Assembly (NCBI GenBank): GCA_963835885.1 | Contig: CAWIHF010000024.1 | Location: 77,288 to 141,287, forward strand | DNA from: Roseiarcus sp963835885 | Lineage (GTDB): Bacteria > Pseudomonadota > Alphaproteobacteria > Rhizobiales > Beijerinckiaceae | Length of the DNA: 64,000 bases | Direction of reading: 5' to 3' | Shown here: piece by piece, positions 25,874 through 34,592 of the stretch | Layout: each line of letters begins with the position of its first letter | Position numbering within the stretch: position 1 is the stretch's first letter | Position numbers and translations under genes: made by a program | The notes under the pieces: model-generated | Database searches by the model: none | What the model saw: only the letters and a program-made list of their open reading frames with translations | What the model was told of the DNA's origin: nothing

Positions 25874-25997
25874 CGGCGAACGCTCGCAGTTCACGGTCGT
25901 GTCACCGTAAATCCGTAAATCGAGATCATGATTTGGGTTGCATTTCGAGCTCTCGAATTTTTGTTAGAGTGCCCAAACAAAACCTGGAAAAACCTTT

Positions 25998-28900
25998 ATG
26001 GTTGGCCAGTCACCGGGCCGGACTTTTATTTCCTATTCCCGCAAGGATGGCGCTGAGTTCGCCGCGTGGCTGCGAGACTGGCTGATCGAGCAGGATCTTT
26101 CGGTGTGGCAAGACATCGTAGCGCTCGAGGGCGGGCGCGACTGGTGGAGCCAGATCGAAGAGGCGCTCAAATCGAAGGCGCTGCAGCATTTCATCCTGGC
26201 CGTCACGCCAGCCTCGCTTGGCAGCCCGGTCGTGCGCCGCGAAATCCGCCTCGCGCGTCAGGAGGGTAAGACCGTTTGCCCCGTCCAGGGACCCGGGCTT
26301 GGCGACCTCGGCAACTTGCCGCGCTGGCTCGGCCAGATCTACGACCTCGACCTCGTCGAGCATCAGACGACGCTGATCCGCGTCCTCGAGGCCGACAGCC
26401 GGCAGAAGCGCATGCCGATGATGGTGCCCGAGCCGCCCGAGGATTTTGTTGCGCGCCCGAAGGAATTCGGCGCGCTCAAGCAGCAGCTCCTCGACGCCAA
26501 GGGCGACGCCGTCGCCGGCATCACCGCGGCGCTGAAAGGCGCCGGCGGCTACGGCAAAACGACGCTCGCCAAGAAGCTCGCGCATGACCCGGACATCCAG
26601 GACGCCTTTTTCGATGGGATTCTTTGGGCCGAGCTCGGCGAGAAGCCGGAGCGGCTGCTATCAGTTCTTACCGACCAGATTGAGCTGCTAACGGGCGAGC
26701 GCCCGGGGTTGGAGACGATCATCGCCGCCGCCGGGAAGCTCGGCGAGGCGCTCGGCGACCGGCGCATTCTCATGATCGTCGATGATGCCTGGCGCGAGCA
26801 GGACTTGAGGCCCTTCCTGCAAGGCGGGCCGAACTGCGTCAGGCTGGTCACGACGCGTATCGACCGCGTTCTTCCCTCGACCGCGATTCGCCAGCCGGTC
26901 GACGCGATGCAGGTCGGCGAAGCCCTCAACCTGCTCTCGGCAGGTTTGCCCCGGGACCAGGTTTCCTACGAACATGCGAACCTCGCCAAGCTCGCCGCGC
27001 GCCTTGGCAAATGGGCGCAGCTGCTCAAGATCGTCAACGGCTTCCTCCGCGACCGCGTCGTTAACGCCAAGGAGTTGTTGTCGACTGCTCTCGCAGGGGC
27101 GAACAAGCGGCTCGACGCGAAGGGTCTTATCGCCTTCGATGCGCGCAACGAAGCCGACCGCGCCAAAGCCGTCGCGCGCACCATCGGCGTCAGCCTCGAA
27201 CTTCTTTCCGCGACGGAGCGCTCGCGCTTCGCGGAGCTTGCCGCCTTTCCCGAGGACGCGGAAATCCCGGTTGGCGTCGCTGTGCGACTATGGGCGACGA
27301 CGGGCGGTCTCGAGGAATTCGAAACGGAAGACCTGTTGGGCCGGCTCTTCGATCTTTCGCTCCTGCTCGATCTCGATTTGGGGCAACGCTTCTTTCGTCT
27401 GCACGATACGACCCGCCAGTTCCTGCGCGATTGGGCGGGAAAGGAGGGCCTTGTCGCGCAGCACAAGCAGCTCGTCGCAGCTCTTAAGGGCGTCGAGAGT
27501 GAGCAGACCGACGTGCGGACGCGCCGGTATTTCTACCTCCGCTTCCCTCATCACCTCGCGGACGCGAGAGAGCGCGAAAAGCTCGATGCGCTACTGCTTG
27601 ATCCAGGCTGGTTGAAAGCAAAGCTGGAAGCGACTGCTAATACCCAGATGTTAGTCGCCGACTATCAGCAATATGGCGTAGGCGAAGCGCAAAGCCTCAT
27701 TGGCAGGACCTTGCGCGTGATCAGCGGCATTTGCGCGCGCGATCCGAGGCAGCTGCCCCTTCAATTGGCGGAGCGCCTCGGGGGGCAGGAAGTGGTCGCC
27801 GCAACAGGCTTTGTCGAAAAAGCGCGCGGGCTCATCTCGGTGCCGGCTATCGTTCCCCTTCAGCCGAGTCTCACTCCACCCGGCGCCGAAACCGCCCGCC
27901 TCGAAGGGCATTCGAGGAGGGTCGCCGCTCTTTGCCTGCTGCCGGACGAACGGCTCGCCTCGGGCTCGTACGACGGGACGATCCGGCTGTGGGACGTCGC
28001 GATCGACACTGAGTCCGCGCGCATTTTTGGGCATGAAGGCGGCGTTTGTGCTCTTTGCCTGCTCGCGGACGGGCGACTGGCTTCGGGCTCCTGGGACAGC
28101 ACGATTCGGCTGTGGAACGTCACGACCGGCGCTGAGACCGCCCGCCTTGAGGGGCACTCCGGCTGGATCAACGCTCTTTGCCAGCTTGCGGACGGGCGGC
28201 TTGCCTCGGGCTCAAGCGACGGGATGATCCAGCTGTGGGACGTCGCGACTGGCGCTGAGACCGCCCGCCTTGATGGGCACGGGGTCCACGCTCTTTGCCT
28301 CCTCAACGACGGGCGACTCGCCTCGGGTACGGGAGAAGGGACAATCCAATTGTGGAACGTCGCGACCGGTGCCGAGACCAGCCGCCTCCGGGGGCACGAG
28401 CGCGGCGTCAGCGCCTTGTGCCTGCTAGAGGATGGGCGGCTCGTCTCCGGCTCCTTCGACAGGACAATCTTGTTGTGGGATGTCACGACCGGCACCGAGA
28501 CCGCCCGCTTCGAGAGGCATGCCGACCGGGTCCGCGCTCTTTGCGTACTCAAGGACGGGCGGTTCGCCTCGGGCTCGGACGACGGGACGATCCGGCTGTG
28601 GAACGCCCAGACCGGCACCGAGATCGTCCGCCTCGAGGGGCATGCCGACTGGGTCGACGCTCTTTGCCAGCTCGCGGACGGGCGCCTCGCCTCTGGATCT
28701 GGTGACAGTACGATCCGTCTTTGGGATGTAACGACTGACGCCGAGAAAACCCGCTTTGCCGACCGACGCCTGCTCAAAAACAGCCGAGTCGCCTCGGGCT
28801 CGCGCGATAGAACCATCCGGCAGTGGGAGATCGCTACCGACCCCGAGGCCGAGCGGCCCGAGGGGGCATATTTCAGCTGGGTGAGTGTCCTCTCCCCGCT

Positions 28901-29696
28901 GGCGGGCGAGCGGATCGCCTCGGGATCTACCGATGGGACGATCCGGATATGGGACGTTGCGACCGGTGCCGAGACCGCCCGCCTCGACGGACGCGCCGGC
29001 TCTATCCACGCTCTTTGCCAGCTCGCGGACGGGCGGCTGGCCTCGGGCTCGGACGACCGGAAGATACGGGTGTGGGACCTGGCGACCGGCTCTGAGACCG
29101 CCCGTTTAGATGGACATGTCAGGTGGGTCAGCGCACTCTGCCTGCTCAAGGACGGGCGGCTCGCGTCGGGCTCCGACGATACGACAATCCGGGTGTGGAA
29201 CGTCGCGACCGGTGTCGAGACTGTCCGCCTGGAAGGGCATACCAAATGGGTCAGCGCGCTTTGCTTGCTCAAGGACGGGCGGCTCGCCTCGGTCTCTCAG
29301 GATGGCACGATCCGCCTGTGGGACGTCCCGACAGGCACCGAGACTGCCCGACTGGAAGGGCATACCGGATGGGTTAGCGCTTTTGTCCTGCTCCAGGACG
29401 GTCGGTTCGCCTCGGGCTCCGTCGACGGGACGATCCGGCTATGGGACGCCACGACCGGGGTCGAGACAACCCGCCTCGCTGCCGGCCCTGTCAAAGCTCT
29501 TTGCCTGCTGTCGGATGGCCGGCTCGCGTCTGGCTCGGGGGACAACACAATCCGGGTGTGGGACATCGCCACCGGCGTCGAAACCGCTCGTCTCGAACTC
29601 GACGCCGCCGTCACTGCGATTGCGGTTGTCGCGTCTAACCGCATCGTCGCCGGCGACGCACGGGGGCTGCTCCATTGGCTGGAAGTCGTGGACTGA
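25998..29696 (+). CDS. TIR / NB-ARC STAND ATPase with 15 WD40 repeats
   Basis: 1,232 residues. Residues ~8-130 form a TIR domain (TFISYSRKDGAEFAAWL, GGRDWWSQIEEALKS, HFILAVTPASL). Residues ~150-480 are an NB-ARC/STAND ATPase with P-loop GAGGYGKTTLAKKL, Walker B RRILMIVDDAW and sensor region LVTTRIDRVLP, followed by a winged-helix-like part. A helical linker leads to 15 WD40 units from about residue 630, each near 41 residues with DGRLASGS.D.TIRLWDV.TG.E. The build matches bacterial STAND/NLR-like conflict proteins: WD40 sensor, ATPase switch, TIR effector that may cleave NAD+. It stands alone between ccoS and a mobile-element remnant. The anti-phage role is inferred. Confidence 0.9.
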   Translation: MVGQSPGRTFISYSRKDGAEFAAWLRDWLIEQDLSVWQDIVALEGGRDWWSQIEEALKSKALQHFILAVTPASLGSPVVRREIRLARQEGKTVCPVQGPGLGDLGNLPRWLGQIYDLDLVEHQTTLIRVLEADSRQKRMPMMVPEPPEDFVARPKEFGALKQQLLDAKGDAVAGITAALKGAGGYGKTTLAKKLAHDPDIQDAFFDGILWAELGEKPERLLSVLTDQIELLTGERPGLETIIAAAGKLGEALGDRRILMIVDDAWREQDLRPFLQGGPNCVRLVTTRIDRVLPSTAIRQPVDAMQVGEALNLLSAGLPRDQVSYEHANLAKLAARLGKWAQLLKIVNGFLRDRVVNAKELLSTALAGANKRLDAKGLIAFDARNEADRAKAVARTIGVSLELLSATERSRFAELAAFPEDAEIPVGVAVRLWATTGGLEEFETEDLLGRLFDLSLLLDLDLGQRFFRLHDTTRQFLRDWAGKEGLVAQHKQLVAALKGVESEQTDVRTRRYFYLRFPHHLADAREREKLDALLLDPGWLKAKLEATANTQMLVADYQQYGVGEAQSLIGRTLRVISGICARDPRQLPLQLAERLGGQEVVAATGFVEKARGLISVPAIVPLQPSLTPPGAETARLEGHSRRVAALCLLPDERLASGSYDGTIRLWDVAIDTESARIFGHEGGVCALCLLADGRLASGSWDSTIRLWNVTTGAETARLEGHSGWINALCQLADGRLASGSSDGMIQLWDVATGAETARLDGHGVHALCLLNDGRLASGTGEGTIQLWNVATGAETSRLRGHERGVSALCLLEDGRLVSGSFDRTILLWDVTTGTETARFERHADRVRALCVLKDGRFASGSDDGTIRLWNAQTGTEIVRLEGHADWVDALCQLADGRLASGSGDSTIRLWDVTTDAEKTRFADRRLLKNSRVASGSRDRTIRQWEIATDPEAERPEGAYFSWVSVLSPLAGERIASGSTDGTIRIWDVATGAETARLDGRAGSIHALCQLADGRLASGSDDRKIRVWDLATGSETARLDGHVRWVSALCLLKDGRLASGSDDTTIRVWNVATGVETVRLEGHTKWVSALCLLKDGRLASVSQDGTIRLWDVPTGTETARLEGHTGWVSAFVLLQDGRFASGSVDGTIRLWDATTGVETTRLAAGPVKALCLLSDGRLASGSGDNTIRVWDIATGVETARLELDAAVTAIAVVASNRIVAGDARGLLHWLEVVD

Positions 29697-30275
29697 GACC
29701 TGCGCCCGCAACGTGCTCGTTCCTGGGACCACCGCTGGCTCCGCCAGGGACACATTCGGCTTCAAAATGTTAGTTAGCGTGTAGTCTCCTTCATCGTCGA
29801 AATACGGCGAAGTTGCGAGACCAGCCGTATTGGCCAAGTGATCAAGCGTTCCGCGTAAGCCTCTGGCGGTGGCCCTATCATCGACTGGAATTCTGCTCAA
29901 AAATCAATTCAACAAAGTGGTATGCTTGTCTCGACAATTTTTTTTGTGGGATGTCCACGTACACCGCACCGTGTGGCACGAAATCCCGTAGCAAACGAAA
30001 GCCGCCGACGCCCACTAGGCTTGCCAGGACAGCAAACGGCGGCTCTGCACCGAACTTCTGAAGGGCCCCCATGTAGACGCGCGTATAGCGAATGATTGTC
30101 GCGTCGAGGTGCGGCAGGATCAGCGAGTCAGACCCCGCGGGATCGATGAGCCGACCGCCTTGACGGCTCCTGTGCGAAACACGTGTGTATACGCGCGTTG
30201 TGGCTTAGACTAGACTAGGGGACGCCTCCGCATTAGATGTAACGCCCTCGAAAGTTATCTGATGTTGGACAATAA
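29697..30275. other. gene-poor gap after the STAND gene
   Basis: No complete gene recognised, apart from a weak minus-strand fragment at 29878-30072. The interval ends at the left repeat of the miniature RAYT element. Confidence 0.35.
29878..30072 (-). pseudogene. possible gene fragment, AlbA_2-type HTH protein C-terminus
   Basis: A 64-residue frame containing EPPFAVLASLVGVGGFRLLRD and a hydrophobic-basic tail. The 'PPF..L.SL.GV.G' text recalls a segment common in putative DNA-binding (AlbA_2) and ATP-binding proteins, but the piece is short and without a ribosome-binding site. It may be a remnant of a larger gene broken at its 5' side. I cannot exclude chance. Confidence 0.25.
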
Positions 30276-30578
30276 CGGTGACGGTTTACGAAATACCTAT
30301 TCTGCGGATACTGCCCGCTAAGGGGACCGCTAAGGGGACACTTTACGCAACCCCCATTCTGCGACATGCTGCGGCCGGTCCTGTTCCTCGATCGCCGCCA
30401 TGGCCGGCATCGCCCGCTTCGTCGTCCCCGGCCTTCCCCCATCACTTTACGTGAGCGCGGCGCCCGGCGCGAGCGGGGCCTTCCTCGACCGGCTCGCGTC
30501 GCGGCCGGCCGCGATCCCCGACCGAAGCGGCAGGGCAGAAGCCGAAGGAAATGGGGAGTAAGCAAAGCGTCACCGAAA
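30276..30578 (+). mobile_element. RAYT element, miniature internally deleted copy C
   Basis: About 300 bp. CGGTGACGGTTTAC (30276-30289) is followed by AAATACCTATTCTGCG, and then a second, partial left end (ACTTTACGCAACCCCCATTCTGCGACATG) after a duplicated CTAAGGGGACCG unit. The interior keeps only the first codons of the transposase (ATGGCCGGCATCGCCCGC) joined to its last ~25 codons (CTTCCTCGACCGGCTCGC onward). The right end is AAAGCGTCACCG. It is MITE-like: ends kept, gene removed. Confidence 0.7.
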
Positions 30579-31083
30579 TATCCAATGATTTCTTGACAGC
30601 CTTGCACTTACGTTCTATGTTTGTTTCCAAGCCGGCCTGCCGGAGGAGGGTGCCGTTGATCGCTTCTGTCGAAACTGTTCTGCAGAGCGCCGCCGTTCGC
30701 AACGGGTCAGCGGGGCTCGCGCACGCCGGTCGGGCAGGTCGATCCTGCGCCTGGGCGGCGTCCCGGTCGGCGCGTCGCCCGCAAATGACGCCGCAAAGGG
30801 ATTGATAGGATTGAATCAGCGCCCGAAAAATCGAAGGCGTGCAGGAGGGTCAATCAGGACCATCGCCGGACGGTCGACGAGAGCGTGGCCGGGAGTCTAA
30901 TTTTTTATTTGGATTTCTCGTAACCCATTGAAAAGCCACGAATCGGACGAAGGAATCCAAGATAATCCAAGCCGGTTTTCTTGGTGTGGCTTGGTCTGGC
31001 TTGGAGAAATTTGGTGCAAGGCGGCGCGATTGGGGCGGGCGCCAACCTCGCCCGCCCGCATGCCGTTTCGCGCCCGGGCCGCC
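30579..31083. other. intergenic stretch without recognised gene
   Basis: About 500 bp between the miniature element and the smr stop codon. Near 30900-31010 there is a run of AT-rich sequence with GGCTTGG/TTGGTC repeats. No gene is supported. Confidence 0.35.
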
Positions 31084-31638
31084 TCACCCCCGCCGCAGCC
31101 GCACGTAGAGCGCGCCCGAGCCGCCGTGGGCGCGCCCCGCCTCCTCGAAGCCGAGCACGACCGAGCGCAGGTCGGGCTCGCGCAGCCAATGGGGGGCAAG
31201 CCGCCGCAGCACGCCGCGCTCCTGGCCGAGGAACGCCGGCTCGTCGAGCGGGCCGCCCTTGCCGGTGACGACGATGACCAGCCTCGCCCCGCGCGCCTGC
31301 GAATGGCGCAGGAACCCGCGCAGCGCCTGATGCGCTTCGGCCTGGTTCAGCCCATGCAGATCGAGCGCCCCGTCGATTGCGCCGCGCCCGCGGGCCAACT
31401 CGCGCTTGAGTCGTCGCTCGATCGGGGCGAGCGGCAGGGGGCGCGGCTTCTCGGGCTTCGTCGCAGGGCCGGTTGCGGCCGGAGCGGGCGGGGCCGCCGG
31501 GTTCGGCGCGAAGGGCCTCGAAGGGCCGGGCAGGCTCGCGCCGCGGCGGCGCGAGACGCTGCGCGCCACCTCGGTCCAGAGCGCGATCTCCTCGTCGCTG
31601 AGACGGCGCAGACGATGAGGCTGCTGGGCCTCCTTCAC
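31084..31638 (-). CDS. Smr-domain protein
   Basis: 184 residues from a GTG (31636-31638) that overlaps the mltA stop (GTGA). After RRLSDEEIALWTEVARSV and a proline/alanine-rich linker comes an Smr domain: ALDLHGLNQAEAHQALRGFL (the LDLHG motif), VIVVTGKG, GVLRRLAPHWL and HGGSGALYVRL. Smr domains are nicking endonuclease or RNA-cleaving folds; the stand-alone alphaproteobacterial form next to mltA and the Tim44-like gene is a conserved neighbourhood with unknown function. The track-length fusion with mltA on the same frame is an artefact of the frameshift in mltA. The coupling with mltA suggests co-expression. Confidence 0.85.
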   Translation of the reverse strand: MKEAQQPHRLRRLSDEEIALWTEVARSVSRRRGASLPGPSRPFAPNPAAPPAPAATGPATKPEKPRPLPLAPIERRLKRELARGRGAIDGALDLHGLNQAEAHQALRGFLRHSQARGARLVIVVTGKGGPLDEPAFLGQERGVLRRLAPHWLREPDLRSVVLGFEEAGRAHGGSGALYVRLRRG

Positions 31639-32733
31639 GGCTTCTCTCCGAGGGGCAACAGCACGGTCAACGCTCCCCGATGGCGGATCGCTCCGGCGCG
31701 CGCTCCGGCCGCATCGCCGCTGCCGAAGAATATGTCGGCGCGGGCCGGTCCGACAATCGCCGAGCCCGTGTCCTGGGCGATCATCAGGCGACGGAACGGT
31801 TGCGCCTGGTCCGGCGACGGCAGGTCCGCCTCGATCCAGAATGGCAGGCCATAGCTCCACAGCGATCGGTCGACCGCGATCGATCGCAACGGCGTCAGCG
31901 CGACGCCGGCGCCGGCGACGCGGACCGATCTCGGGGTCGAAGTCATTGACAAGTTTGAAGAACACGAACGAGCGGTTGCGACGCATCAGCGTCAGTCCCG
32001 CTGCGCCCTCGCCGAGCCCGGCGGCCCGCAGCCACGCCTTGAGACTCGCAAGCGACATCGCGCTTTCGTCGATCTCGCCTGTCTCGATCAGGATGCGCCC
32101 GATCGACGTATAGGGCAGGCCGTTGCGGCCGTCATAGGCAAGCCGCACCCGGCGCCCGTCCGGAAGCTCGATCTGGGCCGAGCCCTGCACATGGATGAGA
32201 AAGGCCTCGACCGAATCGCGGACCCAGACAATCGGATCGCGCCGCGCCCGTTCGATCGCCTCCCGGTCGTCATAGGGGACGATGCGGCCGTCGTTTCGGC
32301 GTCTCGCGCCGGTGACGCCTTGGGGAAGGCCCGGCGGCGTTTCCTTCGACGCGAAGCTCATCAGGTCGCGGGGACGGGCGAGGATCGGCCAGCAGAAAGC
32401 GTCGGACTCGGCGAGCGAGCCGGCGACGCACGGTTCGTAGTAACCGGTCAGCAAGCCCTGTCCCGGCTCGGCGACCACCCTGAGCGGCCGAAACCGGGTT
32501 TCGAAGAAACGCCGCGCCTCCGCCGCATCCGTGATCGGTGCGGCGAGTGCGGCCTGCGCTGCGTAAACCAGTGCGGCCGAGGGCGTTCTGGCGGCGCGGG
32601 GGCCGGGCTCCCCGTCGACGAGCGCCCTGGCTGAGCGCTGGAAGCAACGAAACGCCGCCAGATGGTTGTCGTCGCGGAAGCCCGCCAAGTCGTCGAATGC
32701 GACCGGCTCGAGGCGCGGCGCCTCCGCCGGCAA
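31635..32733 (-). pseudogene. mltA: membrane-bound lytic murein transglycosylase A, one-base frameshift
   Basis: The MltA domain begins around FRDDNHLAAFRCFQRSA and continues with LLTGYYEPCVAGS, IVWVRDSVEAFLIHVQGSAQ and the NDFDPEIG segment. The frame then slips near 31920. Skipping one base gives VALTPLRSIAVDRSLWSY, and finally the 3D domain IAQDTGSAIVGPARADIFFG with its aspartates, ending VLLPLGEKP. Corrected length is about 365 residues. MltA cleaves peptidoglycan glycan strands to 1,6-anhydro ends. The only in-frame upstream start is TTG at 32733, four bases after the Tim44-like stop. No signal peptide is seen, so the true N-terminus may be disturbed too. Confidence 0.82.
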
Positions 32734-32736
32734 AGG

Positions 32737-33438
32737 TCAGCGTTCCGACTGGGTCGCGGTCAGCCGCCAGTTGGGGTCGCGCGACCGCACGTCGCGGACG
32801 AACGTCCATAGGTCGAGGTGGTCGACGACCTCCGTCGGAGAACCATCGACAACCGCCCCCGCGCTGTCGCGCGTGACCGAGGCGAGCTTGCTGGCGAAGC
32901 GCACGCTGATCTGCGCATTCGGCCCGTCGCGCTGCGCGCCGGCGATCGTGGCTCCTTCGATCGACACCACGGTCGTCGTCATCGTGTGGCCCGCGGCGGC
33001 GCGGGCGCGGATTGCGGCGTCGAAATTGCCGAACGCTTCCGGCGCCATGAGGTTGCGCAGGGTCGCGCTGTCGCCGGCGGCGAAGGCGTGAACCACCATT
33101 TCATAGGCCATGCGCGCGCCCGACAGGAACTCCTGTCCCGAAAAACTCTTGTCCGCCGCCGCGATTGCGTCGAGACCATTCCAGGCGCCGGGTTCGGCGA
33201 CGGTCTTCCACCGGTCGCCGGCCGGAGGCAAAGCCGGCTGCGCCGCCGGCGCATCGGCCGGCGCGTCCCTCGGCGCGACCGCCGGGGCCGCCGGACCGGG
33301 CGCTCGCCGCAGCGGGGCGAGAAGGCCTCCCGGCGGTCGCCCCTGGTCGTTGCGCGTGCCGAGCACCGAGCGCAGCTTGTAGGCGACGAACAGCGCGACG
33401 AGCGCGAAGATGACAGTCGGAAGGTCGATGTCTGACAT
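32737..33438 (-). CDS. Tim44/TimA-like domain protein
   Basis: 233 residues. An N-terminal membrane helix (LPTVIFALVALFVAYKL) is followed by a proline/alanine-rich linker. The Tim44-like domain spans residues ~95-225: KSFSGQEFLSGARMAYEMVV, GDSATLRNLMAPEAFGNF, ASVTRDSAGAVVDGS and the terminal DLWTFVRDVRSRDPNWRL. Alphaproteobacterial homologues of mitochondrial Tim44 are inner-membrane proteins of uncertain role placed upstream of mltA and smr, as here. The start at 33436-33438 (MSDIDLP) fits the family. Divergent from gpsA. Confidence 0.88.
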   Translation of the reverse strand: MSDIDLPTVIFALVALFVAYKLRSVLGTRNDQGRPPGGLLAPLRRAPGPAAPAVAPRDAPADAPAAQPALPPAGDRWKTVAEPGAWNGLDAIAAADKSFSGQEFLSGARMAYEMVVHAFAAGDSATLRNLMAPEAFGNFDAAIRARAAAGHTMTTTVVSIEGATIAGAQRDGPNAQISVRFASKLASVTRDSAGAVVDGSPTEVVDHLDLWTFVRDVRSRDPNWRLTATQSER

Positions 33439-33579
33439 CGGGTCAAGATCCTGGCGGGCCGCGTTAGTCGTCAAGGGGCCCGCATCTCCCATACCTAGGC
33501 TGAACCGGGCGTTTTGGCTAGGAGGCCGGGGCTTGCGTCCGGTCCCTGTATAGTCTCCCTTCCGGCGAGGGAGCGACAG

Positions 33580-34584
33580 ATGCGGGCGACGGGGGACATG
33601 ACGCGCGACGGGGTCGTCGGCGTGGCGGGGGCCGGGGCCTGGGGAACGGCGCTGGCGAACGCCGCCGCGGCGGCCGGGCGGAAGGTCGTGCTGTGGGGCC
33701 GCAGCGCTGAGCGGATGGGCGAGCTCGAGACGACGCGGCTGAGCGCCAAGTTGCCCGGGATCCGGCTGACCGCCGCCGCCGGAGCCACGGCCGACATCGA
33801 GGAACTCGCCCGATGCGCCGTCATACTGGTCGCGACCCCCGCGCAGGCGACCCGGGACGCAGCGAGGAAGCTCGCCGTTCTGCCGGGAGCGGCCCCGCTG
33901 GTGAGCTGCGCAAAGGGCATCGAGCGCGGCACGCACGCCTTCATGACCGAAGTCCTGCGGCAGGAGGCGCCGGGCCGGCCGGTCGCGATTCTGTCCGGCC
34001 CGTCCTTCGCCGTCGACGTGGCGCGAGGACTCCCGACGGCGGTGACGCTCGCCTGCGCGGACGAGCGGCTGGCGCGATCGCTTTGCCGGCTTCTGCACGG
34101 TCCGAACCTCAGGCTCTATCACTCGCGCGACGTTCGAGGCGTCGAAATCGGCGGAGCGGCCAAGAACGTGCTGGCGATCGCGTGCGGCGTCGCCGCCGGT
34201 CGGGGCCTGGGCGTAAGCGCGGGCGCGGCCCTTATCGCGCGCGGCTTCGCCGAGCTGCGCCGGTTCGGCAAGGCCCTCGGCGCGAAACCGGTGACGCTCA
34301 TGGGCCTCTCGGGACTGGGCGATCTCGTCCTGACCTGCTCGTCGGCGCAGTCGCGCAACTTCTCGTTCGGCAAGGCGGTTGGCCAAGGCGAGAGCATAAA
34401 TGCGGCGTCCGAAGGTCGGCTCGCAGAAGGCGTCTTCACCGCATCGGCTCTGACCGAGATGGCGCGAGCGCGCGCCGTCGACATGCCGATCGCCAGCTGT
34501 GTCGAGGCCCTCCTCGAGGGCTCGCTCGACGTCGCAGGGGCCGTCGGCGCGCTGCTCGGCCGCCCGCAAAAGGGCGAGGAATGA
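33580..34584 (+). CDS. gpsA: glycerol-3-phosphate dehydrogenase [NAD(P)+]
   Basis: 334 residues. The Rossmann motif GVAGAGAWGTALANAAAA is followed by LWGRSAERM, VSCAKGIERGT and the SGPSFAVDVARGLPTAVT segment. Substrate and catalytic residues are in EIGGAAKNVLAIACG (lysine), then LMGLSGLGDLVLTCSS and the C-terminal EGVFTASAL. It reduces dihydroxyacetone phosphate to sn-glycerol 3-phosphate for phospholipid synthesis. The ATG at 33580 follows GGCGAGGGAG; another in-frame ATG at 33598 is possible. The stop codon's last base begins a 9-bp target duplication of the downstream insertion sequence, so the gene is intact but has lost its native 3' flank. Confidence 0.93.
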   Translation: MRATGDMTRDGVVGVAGAGAWGTALANAAAAAGRKVVLWGRSAERMGELETTRLSAKLPGIRLTAAAGATADIEELARCAVILVATPAQATRDAARKLAVLPGAAPLVSCAKGIERGTHAFMTEVLRQEAPGRPVAILSGPSFAVDVARGLPTAVTLACADERLARSLCRLLHGPNLRLYHSRDVRGVEIGGAAKNVLAIACGVAAGRGLGVSAGAALIARGFAELRRFGKALGAKPVTLMGLSGLGDLVLTCSSAQSRNFSFGKAVGQGESINAASEGRLAEGVFTASALTEMARARAVDMPIASCVEALLEGSLDVAGAVGALLGRPQKGEE

Positions 34585-34592
34585 AACAACAG

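Noticed and set aside
27860..29272. 470-residue minus-strand frame with regular repeats
   Set aside because: Its repeats (RAVSAPVATSHS-like) are simply the complement of the WD40 repeats.
27890..29690. Regularly spaced direct repeats as a CRISPR or tandem satellite array
   Set aside because: The ~123-bp period is three times 41 codons and encodes WD40 units in one frame.
31084..32733. One 549-residue MltA-Smr fusion protein
   Set aside because: The middle is Arg-rich nonsense caused by a frameshift; MltA continues in another frame to its own stop at 31635 and Smr has its own GTG.
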